From Chitinophagales bacterium (GTDB lineage: Bacteria > Bacteroidota > Bacteroidia > Chitinophagales > CAIODY01), in the NCBI GenBank assembly GCA_947449695.1, contig CANFST010000010.1, positions 1 through 64,000 on the forward strand: a stretch of 64,000 nt of DNA, given 5' to 3'. Shown here one piece after another: positions 1 to 8,397 of this stretch (positions are counted from its first letter, which is position 1; each line of letters begins with the position of its first letter). The translations under genes were made by a program, and so were the position numbers. The notes under the pieces are model-generated. The model was not told where the DNA came from, did not search any database, and saw nothing but the letters and a program-made list of their open reading frames with translations.

Positions 1-3000
1 GGTGTATTCATGCAGATATTGTTCATAGATGGCGCTGCAAGGCTTACTGTTGGGGTGATTAATGGATTTACTATTAAACTTAATATTGCCATACTATCAC
101 AACCTGCGGCATTGGTTAAATGCAACGTATCATTACCTGCGGCATTCATGGTATGTCCTAAATGAGAATAAGGCAGTTGTGAAGAACAGATGGTTTGGGA
201 AGCAGTAGATTGCGTTGAGTTCGCAACTGTTAATACTAAATTAGCTGTACTATCGCAACCAGCAGCATTAACCAAATTTGGCACAGCCCAATTACCTGCA
301 AATGGAATACTAGTTCCATTCCAATAATAAGGCATTTGCGATGCACACACCGTTAATGGTGTGGTACTTGAGGTAGATTGCTTTACATGCAAATGCATGA
401 TGATGATACTATCACAGCCCATGTAATTTCCACCTGCCAAGGTATCGTAAAATGTACCAGCTGTATTGCATGTTATTCCGTTCCAAACAAATGGCAACTG
501 CGATGAGCAAATAGTAGAATCAATAGTTGATGTTGAAACTGGGTTTACCATTACACTCAAATTTACAATACTATCACAACCCAAATAATTGGTTCGTTTC
601 AATGTATCGGTTAAATGAGTAGCAGTAAATATTTTGCCTTGCCAAGTGTATGGTAATACACTACTACAAATATTCAACGCTACATTTGACGAAGTTGGTA
701 AACCAATATGCACATTAACTGAAAAACTCACAGCACAACCTAAAGCATTAGTAACTTGAACTGAATATAAGCCTGTTGATGAAGCTGTAATAGATGAAGT
801 AGTTGCTCCGCTTGGTGACCAAGTTATGCTGCTGTAAGCCACTGGCGTATTAACTGTTCGGGTTGCATTCACCATAGTTCCATTATTTCCATTACCAGAT
901 GAATCGGCTGCTATTGTACCTGTTGTATCATTAAATTCATAGTAAGCAGTTAATCCAACAGTATTATTTGGCAACGGGCTATTCATGGCATTTTGAATTT
1001 GTGTTTGCGTACGAGCAATGTTCCAAAAACGTACTTCATCCAAATTTCCTTTGAAATACTCATTATAAGGAAAGTTTGAACCAATATTTGTGTTGGCTGG
1101 TGTACCAAAATACACACTTCCAGTTTTATTATCAGTGCCTACTAATATTCCATCAACATACATTTTTCTTGTTGCGCCATCATATACTGCTGCTACATGA
1201 TGCCAGTTACCATCTGTAAAATTAGATGCAGTAATTGGCACATCCAATTCAGAATAGCCTGCTTGATTAACTGTGGCTAAACCAAATGAAAGTATAGTTC
1301 CATTATTCTGAAAACTTAAAAGAAAGTTTTGAGTTGTTGTGCCAGTTTGCTGACGGGCAATTTCATAATAAGTGTTGGTGATGATGTCAGTTGGTTTTAT
1401 CCAAGCTTCAATACTAAAGCTATTTGTGCCAGCATAATTTACATTGGGAATGCTCACATAAGCATTAGTACCATTGAATTGCATTGAGTTAGAATAATTG
1501 GGCGTATTGTCAATCAATGAAGTGCTTAACACTACGCTGCTGCCTGTGCAATTGGTAGTAGGTGCATTGGCTGAAATGATTGGGTAAGATGGATTGACCT
1601 TATAAGTAGTGAATAAAATAGCAAAACTATCGCAGCCATTTGAAGCGGTTAAATGCAAAGTATCATAACCAGCTTTGGTGATGTTATGCCCCAAATAACT
1701 ATAAGGTAATTGGCTATAACAAAGGCTTGTGGTGGATGTTGATTTTTTAAAAGTCAAATTTACGGTTAAATAAACCAAGCTATCAAAACCTAAATAACTT
1801 ATTCTTTTTAAAGTATCTGTTAAATGAGTGGCAGTAAATGTTTTGCCATTCCATACATAAGGCAATGCGTTGGGGCAAATGGTAATGTTTTGACCAGAAG
1901 AAAGAGCACATCGGGCTACATAATATTTACCACTGCTGTTGGTAAAAGCCCCAGCGGCATATACAATGCCCAAAGCATCAGTACAAATAGCATTGATAAT
2001 ACTATTAGCCGATAACCCATTCAAGCCACCTAATTCACTCCAACTGGTGCCATTCCATTTGGCTACATAACATTTTGAACTGCTGTTGGTAAAATTACCT
2101 GCAGCATATATATTCCCTGCCGCATCGGTGCAAAGCGTTCGAATTTGACCATTAGCCGCCAACCCATTCAAGCCGCCTAATTCTGTCCAGCTTGTTCCAT
2201 CCCATTTAGCTACATAATATTTTGAACTGCTGTTAAGAAAAAGACCTGCGGCATAAATATTTCCAGCAGCATCGGTGCAAATAGCACTAATGCTGCTATT
2301 GGCGGATAAGCCATTCAAGCCGCCTAATTCTGTCCAGCTTGTTCCATCCCATTTAGCTACATAATATTTTGAACTGCTGTTACGAAAAAAACCTGCTGCA
2401 TAAATATTTCCAGCGGCATCGGTGCAAATAGCAATAATGTTGCTATTGGCGGATAAGGCATTCAAGCCACCTAATTCTGTCCAGCTTGTTCCATCCCACT
2501 TGGCTACATAGCGTTTTGCGCTGCCGTTGGTAAAATAACCTGCTGCATAAATATTTCCAGCAGCATCGGTGCAAATAGCACTAATGCTGCTACTGGCGGA
2601 TAAGCCATTCAAGCCACCTACTTCACTCCAGCTTGTTCCGTTCCATTTGGCTACATAGCGTTTTGCGCTGCTGTTGGTAAAATTACCTGCAGCATATATA
2701 TTCCCAGCGGCATCGGTGCAAATAGCAATAATGTTGCTATTGGCGGATAAGGCATTCAAGCCACCTAATTCTGTCCAGCTTGTTCCGTTCCATTTGGCTA
2801 CATAATATTTTGAACTGCTGTTTTTAAAGCCACCTGCGGCATATATATTCCCTGCCGCATCGGTGCAAATAGCACTAATGCTGTTATTGGCAGATAAAGC
2901 ATTTAAGCCACCTAATTCAGCCCATTGGGCATTGGCTGGTTCAAAGCCCAGCATAATAAAAGTGATTAAACATAAGGAAGCCAATAATTGGCGAAATCTA

Positions 3001-3023
3001 AGGGTGTTGTACAGCTTGGTCAT
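1..3023 (-). CDS. Large secreted/surface repeat protein, partial (3' end beyond window edge); 49-aa tandem repeats, LamG-like domain, repeated 'CSSQLPY..W.G...GCDS' modules
   Basis: Open minus frame read by eye from ATG at 3023 (MTKLYNTLRFRQLLASLCLITFIMLGFEPANAQWAELGG...) to the window edge. Contains seven copies of 'ELGGLNALSANSNIIAICTDAAGNIYAAGNFTNSSAKRYVAKWNGTSWT', then a LamG-like segment (FSIEAWIKPT...NWHHVAAVYDG..KMYVDG). Missing from the ORF track, presumably because it has no stop in the window. Confidence 0.85.
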   Translation of the reverse strand, partial: MTKLYNTLRFRQLLASLCLITFIMLGFEPANAQWAELGGLNALSANNSISAICTDAAGNIYAAGGFKNSSSKYYVAKWNGTSWTELGGLNALSANSNIIAICTDAAGNIYAAGNFTNSSAKRYVAKWNGTSWSEVGGLNGLSASSSISAICTDAAGNIYAAGYFTNGSAKRYVAKWDGTSWTELGGLNALSANSNIIAICTDAAGNIYAAGFFRNSSSKYYVAKWDGTSWTELGGLNGLSANSSISAICTDAAGNIYAAGLFLNSSSKYYVAKWDGTSWTELGGLNGLAANGQIRTLCTDAAGNIYAAGNFTNSSSKCYVAKWNGTSWSELGGLNGLSANSIINAICTDALGIVYAAGAFTNSSGKYYVARCALSSGQNITICPNALPYVWNGKTFTATHLTDTLKRISYLGFDSLVYLTVNLTFKKSTSTTSLCYSQLPYSYLGHNITKAGYDTLHLTASNGCDSFAILFTTYKVNPSYPIISANAPTTNCTGSSVVLSTSLIDNTPNYSNSMQFNGTNAYVSIPNVNYAGTNSFSIEAWIKPTDIITNTYYEIARQQTGTTTQNFLLSFQNNGTILSFGLATVNQAGYSELDVPITASNFTDGNWHHVAAVYDGATRKMYVDGILVGTDNKTGSVYFGTPANTNIGSNFPYNEYFKGNLDEVRFWNIARTQTQIQNAMNSPLPNNTVGLTAYYEFNDTTGTIAADSSGNGNNGTMVNATRTVNTPVAYSSITWSPSGATTSSITASSTGLYSVQVTNALGCAVSFSVNVHIGLPTSSNVALNICSSVLPYTWQGKIFTATHLTDTLKRTNYLGCDSIVNLSVMVNPVSTSTIDSTICSSQLPFVWNGITCNTAGTFYDTLAGGNYMGCDSIIIMHLHVKQSTSSTTPLTVCASQMPYYWNGTSIPFAGNWAVPNLVNAAGCDSTANLVLTVANSTQSTASQTICSSQLPYSHLGHTMNAAGNDTLHLTNAAGCDSMAILSLIVNPLITPTVSLAAPSMNNICMNT
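1907..2936 (-). repeat. Seven tandem copies of a 147-bp (49-aa) coding repeat
   Basis: 'cctaattctgtccagcttgttcc' and 'gcatcggtgcaaatagca' recur every 147 bp. Confidence 0.9.
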
Positions 3024-3248
3024 CGTAATTTTGATATTGTAGTGATTTTAAATAGGCGGCGAAAATACATTATTCATTCTACTTTAGAGATGAAGAGTTT
3101 GATTTGTGGATAAATTTTGAGTTAACAAAAATGGATTATTGAACCTTTGTTTCATCTTCCTTGTATTGTGTTCAACATTGTTCCGCCATTCAGCCATCGC
3201 TGATGTTTGTTCACCAACGATTCAATGATGTTGGCGGTGGGCTAAAAA

Positions 3249-3480
3249 TCATCCTTTCAAAAATCCCAATTCATATACCATGGGTTGCAACTTCTCGGTG
3301 AGGGCATTGTAGGCTTCTTTGAAGGCGGCAAAACTGACTGGTGGAAAATCGCCGCTGGCATTTCGGGCTTCGAGGGCTTTGCGGATTTGATACCAACCTA
3401 CATCGGCTCGGTTGAGTTTTAATTCATCACGTACGGTGTGTACATCAGTTTGTGCAAAGTAAGCTTGCCATAGTTTTTTG
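3249..3480 (-). pseudogene. C-terminal remnant of an unidentified protein; the 5' part of the called ORF (to 3620) is repeat-derived
   Basis: The C-terminal ~75 aa (LLEGKKLWQAYFAQTDVHTVRDELKLNRADVGWYQIRKALEAR...) look protein-like. The N-terminal ~40 aa translate the palindrome array at 3528-3692. Confidence 0.4.
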
Positions 3481-3527
3481 CCTTCGAGTAGCACAGCGTT
3501 GGCTTCGGGGCTGAGTGAATCTTTGCC

Positions 3528-3692
3528 TCGGTTAGTGTCCTCACTAACCGAAACAGTTGATGTTCGTGGGGACACGAACCTCGGCAGAGCAGAGCCTTTT
3601 GTGTTCCAACGAGTTTGCAACTCGTTGTTGTTGTCTGACGATTTAAAATCGTCTATTACCTATGCCGAGTTACAAACTCGGCTGAACATCAA
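3528..3692. repeat. REP-like cluster of five hairpins inside an outer inverted repeat
   Basis: tcggttagtg/cactaaccga (3528-3551), gttcgtg/cacgaac (3562-3579), caacgagtt/aactcgttg (3607-3627), gacgattt/aaatcgtc (3637-3653), gccgagtt/aactcggc (3664-3682); outer ttgatgttc (3557-3565)/gaacatcaa (3684-3692). Confidence 0.85.
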
Positions 3693-3814
3693 GTGCGACT
3701 GGAACTACTTGGTTCAAAAAAAATGAACAAAAACAGATTGAATCAGGCAGTCACCAAGCCCCAACGCTCAAATGCTATACGGCAGCTTGGCGACAACGAA
3801 CAACAGCTTAGTGC

Positions 3815-4156
3815 TTACGGGGTCCCAATATTGTCAAGCCACTTTTTAAATGCGAATGAATGATACTTTAATTCTTTGCCAAGAACAATTCTTTTGATTG
3901 TCAACAAAACGAGTGCAAGAATGAAAACGAATGTTGTCATGATTAAGTCCAAGTAAAATTTGAATCCTTTAATCAGTAAAGAATAAGTGTCTGTCCCATT
4001 GTATGTTAAGTGAGAAGCACTGTATTTTTCTATGTCTTTCGCTCTGTTATTTTCATAATCGTCAAAAGTTGGATTGTATTTGTGCATCATTTCATGCCAT
4101 CCAAATTGCCATAAAATTTTAAAATCGCTATTTTCATTTGAGGTATCTAACCCCAA
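3815..4156 (-). CDS. Hypothetical membrane protein
   Basis: ORF track, TTG start; one predicted hydrophobic helix (FYLDLIMTTFVFILALVLLTI). Confidence 0.45.
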   Translation of the reverse strand: MGLDTSNENSDFKILWQFGWHEMMHKYNPTFDDYENNRAKDIEKYSASHLTYNGTDTYSLLIKGFKFYLDLIMTTFVFILALVLLTIKRIVLGKELKYHSFAFKKWLDNIGTP

Positions 4157-4171
4157 ACTTAAAAAATAGGA

Positions 4172-4723
4172 TTATAAAGTCTGCTTTGGTTTTGTTAGTT
4201 CGCTTATTGGCATATCAACCTTTCTTTCAGTAACATCAGATACTCGAACTTCTTTTGTGTTTGTTGTTTCATGCTGCTGTTCATCAGAGTTATGAATAAT
4301 TTTTTCTTCGCCAGTTCTTGGATATTGATTATACCTTAAATCTTTTGTCCCATTCCTTAAATTTTCGTTGATATTGTAGATGTCCCAAAGTGAGACCACA
4401 CTAACATTTTTATTTAAGTTAGATGAAAACAAAAAACTTACAAGAGTTAAAAGCCCTATCAATGTTAATGTTTTGATGTCTGCAACTTGGTTAACTTGAA
4501 TTTGTCGCCAAATAAAAAATAAAAGAAAAAGGGACAGCAATAGAATGATAAATTTATACTGAAGATAAAAAGTAAAGTAGTAAAATTCTTCTGTTATTGC
4601 ATTGCCTATCATCCCCGTTCCACTACGACTAAACTTATGGTCAATAGGGTTACTGCCAGGTAAGATTCCAATAAATTCAATAGCTAAAATGATGATGGTA
4701 AAAGCAATGATTATTTTTTTCAT
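4172..4723 (-). CDS. Hypothetical membrane protein
   Basis: 183-aa ORF with N-terminal and internal hydrophobic segments. Confidence 0.55.
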   Translation of the reverse strand: MKKIIIAFTIIILAIEFIGILPGSNPIDHKFSRSGTGMIGNAITEEFYYFTFYLQYKFIILLLSLFLLFFIWRQIQVNQVADIKTLTLIGLLTLVSFLFSSNLNKNVSVVSLWDIYNINENLRNGTKDLRYNQYPRTGEEKIIHNSDEQQHETTNTKEVRVSDVTERKVDMPISELTKPKQTL

Positions 4724-4917
4724 TTCGTCATTTTATTGTCGAGGTTGATAGTTGTCCGTCTGGTAGTTTTGCATCGCCGCTAACTTGTATATAGGTTGTC
4801 ACCTTATGTCACAAAGCCGTCCATTTTTTGTTGGCTTGTGGCAACTGTCTGTGTTTTCTTATTTCTATCACAAATATTGTGGTTATTATTTTATTTTACG
4901 AATTATTTTGCAATATC

Positions 4918-5232
4918 ATTAGCTCAATATCATCGGGGGTTCATTTTGTAACAGCCGTAATCCCTTCCACCGCAAACCTAATTCAGCTTGTCGTTTCCGC
5001 ATTTCTTTTTATCATGAAGGTAATTGCGTTTATTGTTAAAGGAATCACGGTTATAATAAAAGCAATTCTTTGTGTTATCAACCTAATTACGGCAACCATA
5101 AAAGGTGTTCGGTTTGTTACAAACGGAATTCCTTTTGTCGCATCCTGCATTCCGGTTGTAATAAACGGAGTTCAGTTTATCACATCCTGAATTACTTTTT
5201 TTATACACTGAATTGCTTTAAGGGCAGCCACC
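4918..5232. repeat. Degenerate tandem array of fifteen 21-bp units (approximate consensus RTTCnnTTTRTnAnAnnCngA)
   Basis: Units start at 4918, 4939, 4960, 4981, 5002, 5023, 5044, 5065, 5086, 5107, 5128, 5149, 5170, 5191, 5212. T at position 2 in all 15; T at position 3 in 13 of 15; TTRT-like core at positions 8-11 in most. Confidence 0.8.
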
Positions 5233-5400
5233 ATAGCCTGTTTTACGACTATTTAACATTTGTTTGCATCACCACGTGAAACATTTTTAAAATCGCTCCG
5301 TATTACAATATATAAAATTGAGTATTTCATTTTTAACTTCAAAAAATTAATAGCTGCATGATGTAACATTTACACTCCAAATACAAATACGGAGATTAAA

Positions 5401-6018
5401 ATGAATAAAGTTAAGATTAGTGTTGGCTTCGGCGAATACCCCGATGCCAGACTGCTTGTGAAATCCAAGCACATTAGCCAGTCGATGACTGGTAACAGCA
5501 ATTTCCCCACCCCTTCACCCACTTTAGCTGTGTACAACGCAGCTGTGTTAGCTTACGAAACAGCCCTGGGCAATGCAGAAAACGGTAGTGTTAACGACAC
5601 CGCCATTAAAAACGATGCCCGTGCTACTTTAGAAAATTTAATGCAGTCATTGGGTTTGTATGTGCAATTAAATTGTGCTAACAACCTCAACAAAGCCACC
5701 AGCAGTGGTTTCGACGTGCATGCAGCACCTACATCGGCTGTGGTGCCTGCTATCCCTTCTAATGTAAAAGGTGATGCAGGTACGCATACAGGCGAAGTGG
5801 ATGCCTCTTGCGATTCGGAACCTGAAGCTGATTTTTTCATCTTGCGCTATTCGTTAAACATCACCGCTCCGGTATGGGTGGTTATGTTGGCGCAAAAAAG
5901 CAGAAAGTATACCATCACGGATTTAACTCATGGTAAGGATATTTTAATCAGCATGTGTGCCGGAAACACAGCAGGGGTAAGCGATTGGAGCGATTCAACC
6001 ACCGTGTTGGTGTATTGA
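5401..6018 (+). CDS. Fibronectin type III-like small protein, conserved Bacteroidota family
   Basis: 205 aa; N-terminus VSVGFGEYPDARLLVKSKHISQSMTGNSNFPTPSPTLA..., 'LGLYVQLNCANNLN...SSGFDV', FN3-like C-terminus (YTITDLTHGKDILISMCAGNTAGVSDWSD). Confidence 0.8.
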   Translation: MNKVKISVGFGEYPDARLLVKSKHISQSMTGNSNFPTPSPTLAVYNAAVLAYETALGNAENGSVNDTAIKNDARATLENLMQSLGLYVQLNCANNLNKATSSGFDVHAAPTSAVVPAIPSNVKGDAGTHTGEVDASCDSEPEADFFILRYSLNITAPVWVVMLAQKSRKYTITDLTHGKDILISMCAGNTAGVSDWSDSTTVLVY

Positions 6019-6115
6019 ACACTTGGATAGGTGGTTTTTAAAAAGCGATTTGCATGGGGTGGTGCAGGTCGCTTTTTTGTTTTTGGAAACCTTGCTTAAA
6101 ATAATAAAATCTGAT

Positions 6116-6207
6116 GGGGCTAAAGCCCAAACTTCATCAGTTTGTTCAGTAACCCCAGCCTTAAGGCTGGGGTTACAAAAATCAGTCCTATCATGGGCTT
6201 TAGCCCC
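6116..6207. repeat. Nested palindromic element
   Basis: Outer arms ggggctaaagccca (6116-6129)/tgggctttagcccc (6194-6207), perfect over 14 bp. Inner perfect 28-nt palindrome gtaaccccagccttaaggctggggttac (6149-6176). Confidence 0.9.
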
Positions 6208-6389
6208 GTTTGAATATTATGAAAGGAAAAAACATTCGGTCATTCAGCAGGAAACTATTTGGAGATTTGTACATAATTCAAAACAGATTCTTCCAGAATG
6301 ACCACAATATAAACGATGTTAGCAAAAGCGTTTTTGGGAATTAATTTGCCTTTACTAATAACCAATAACTAGCAACAAGTAACTTCTCC

Positions 6390-8249
6390 TTACCTCCCCA
6401 TAAATATCATCAACACCTGCACGTCGCTGGGTGAAACCCCACTTATTCTACTTGCCTGACCTAAAGTAGTAGGTTTGATTTTCGTCAGCTTCTCTCTCGA
6501 TTCCATCGAAAGCGAACTTAATTTATGATAGTTGAATGTTTCAGGAATCACCACATCTTCCAGGCGTTGCATTTTCATCACCAATTCCAACTCTTTGGCA
6601 ATGTAGGTTTCGTATTTCATTTGTATTTCTGCCTGCTCTCTTTCTTCCAATGTGAAAGGCTCTAAAAATGATTTAACGCTGGGTATTTTATTTAAGTCTT
6701 CTATTTTCACTTGTGGACGGAGAGCAATGAGTGCCAGTTTTTGCCTTTGGGTCAGCTCAGCACTGTTCAGGCTCAAAAGCAATTCATTGATTTCCGGCGG
6801 TTCAACACTTGTTTTTTCAAAATGCGAAATTATGGCTTTTGCGTTGTTTCGCTTTTTTTCTGTTTTTTGCATTCTGTCCTCTTTTGCCAATCCGAGCTTA
6901 TAGGATAATTCTGTCAATCTTAAATCGGCATTATCTTGTCGCAAAATCATTCGGTATTCTGCTCGGCTGGTAAACATGCGGTAGGGTTCTTCCGTTCCCT
7001 TGGTGATTAAGTCGTCAATCAACACCCCGATATACGCATCGTTTCTTCCTAAAATAAATGGCTGTTCTTCTTTCACCGCCAAGTGTGCATTGATGCCAGC
7101 CATCAATCCCTGGCAGGCCGCTTCTTCATAACCTGTTGTTCCGTTTATCTGCCCTGCAAAAAACAGGTTCTTCACCAACTTCGTTTCTAAGGTGTTTTTT
7201 AATTGCGTTGGAGGAAAATAATCGTACTCGATGGCATAGCCAGGGCGGAAGAATTTTACGTTTTCAAAGCCTGGCACTTGTTGCAAAGCTTTGTATTGTA
7301 CCTCTTCTGGTAATGATGTTGAGAAACCATTCACATAAATTTCCACCGTATTCCATCCTTCGGGTTCTACAAATATCTGGTGACGGTCTCTTTCGGCAAA
7401 GCGATTGATTTTATCTTCGATGCTGGGGCAATATCTTGGTCCTACGCCGTCAATTCTACCTGCATACATTGGCGAACGGTCGAATCCTGTTTTTAAAATG
7501 TCGTGTACGTTTTGGTTGGTGTACGTTATCCAACAACATCTTTGTTTGGTTGGCTTGGGAATATCCATATAAGAAAAGCCCACGATTTCTTCATCGCCAT
7601 CCTGCACTTCCATTTTGGTATAGTCCAACGAACGCCCATCAATCCGTGGTGGCGTTCCTGTTTTTAGTCTGTCGGCATCAAAACCCAACGATACTAATTG
7701 TTCGGTAATTCCTGTGGCTGCTTTTTCGGCTAATCTGCCACCGCCAAATTGTTTTTCGCCAATGTGAATGATGCCATTTAAAAAGGTTCCACTGGTTAGT
7801 ACTACCGATTTTGCTTTTATCTCCATTCCCATTCCCGTTTTCACACCACAAACCTTTCCGTTTTCTACCATTAAATTCACCACCATGTCTTGAAAAAAAT
7901 CAACGTTAGGTGTTTGCTCCAACATGTTTCGCCACTCCGCAGCGAATAGCATTCTGTCGTTTTGCGTTCTTGGGCTCCACATGGCTGGCCCTTTCGAGCG
8001 GTTCAACATTCTGAACTGAATCATACTTTTGTCGCTCACAATTCCCGAATAGCCACCCATGGCATCTATCTCTCTTACTATTTGTCCTTTTGCCACACCA
8101 CCCATAGCAGGGTTGCAACTCATCTGTGCGATGGTTTGCATATTCATGGTTATCAATAAAACTTTGCTGCCCATATTGGCAGCGGCAGAGGCGGCTTCGC
8201 ATCCTGCATGACCAGCGCCTGCAACTATAACATCGTAAGAGTTAAACAT
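6390..8249 (-). CDS. mnmG: tRNA uridine-5-carboxymethylaminomethyl(34) synthesis enzyme MnmG (GidA)
   Basis: 619 aa; YDVIVAGAGHAGCEAASAAANMGSKVLLIT, NPAMGGVAKGQIVREIDAMGG. Confidence 0.98.
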   Translation of the reverse strand: MFNSYDVIVAGAGHAGCEAASAAANMGSKVLLITMNMQTIAQMSCNPAMGGVAKGQIVREIDAMGGYSGIVSDKSMIQFRMLNRSKGPAMWSPRTQNDRMLFAAEWRNMLEQTPNVDFFQDMVVNLMVENGKVCGVKTGMGMEIKAKSVVLTSGTFLNGIIHIGEKQFGGGRLAEKAATGITEQLVSLGFDADRLKTGTPPRIDGRSLDYTKMEVQDGDEEIVGFSYMDIPKPTKQRCCWITYTNQNVHDILKTGFDRSPMYAGRIDGVGPRYCPSIEDKINRFAERDRHQIFVEPEGWNTVEIYVNGFSTSLPEEVQYKALQQVPGFENVKFFRPGYAIEYDYFPPTQLKNTLETKLVKNLFFAGQINGTTGYEEAACQGLMAGINAHLAVKEEQPFILGRNDAYIGVLIDDLITKGTEEPYRMFTSRAEYRMILRQDNADLRLTELSYKLGLAKEDRMQKTEKKRNNAKAIISHFEKTSVEPPEINELLLSLNSAELTQRQKLALIALRPQVKIEDLNKIPSVKSFLEPFTLEEREQAEIQMKYETYIAKELELVMKMQRLEDVVIPETFNYHKLSSLSMESREKLTKIKPTTLGQASRISGVSPSDVQVLMIFMGR

Positions 8250-8305
8250 TGTTGTTAAATCTATTTATTTGATGGTGTTTGTTTTTTAAAAAGTTATAAC
8301 GTCTG

Positions 8306-8321
8306 CGTTTCACGTGGAACA
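8306..8321. promoter_or_regulatory. parS-like site CGTTTCACGTGGAACA
   Basis: One mismatch to TGTTTCACGTGGAACA. Confidence 0.65.
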
Positions 8322-8397
8322 TTGGGCTGGGCTTGTTTAGGGATGGCTAGGAAAACCCAAGACCATTATTTTGCTACCCTGTGTTCTGTTTAAGTCT

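Noticed and set aside
3478-3726. 82-aa plus ORF
   Set aside because: Composed of the hairpin cluster; no protein-like character.
4828-5190. ORF of 120 aa (hydrophobic heptad protein)
   Set aside because: The ORF is mostly the 21-bp array translated in one frame; the array runs on past its stop. Treated as a repeat, not a CDS.
4918-5232. CRISPR array
   Set aside because: No constant repeat with unique spacers; each 21-bp unit is itself a diverged copy, and no cas genes are in the window.
5553-5840. 95-aa minus-strand ORF
   Set aside because: Antisense to the FN3-like CDS; no independent support.
6023-6301. 92-aa plus ORF
   Set aside because: Spans the nested palindrome at 6116-6207; likely spurious.
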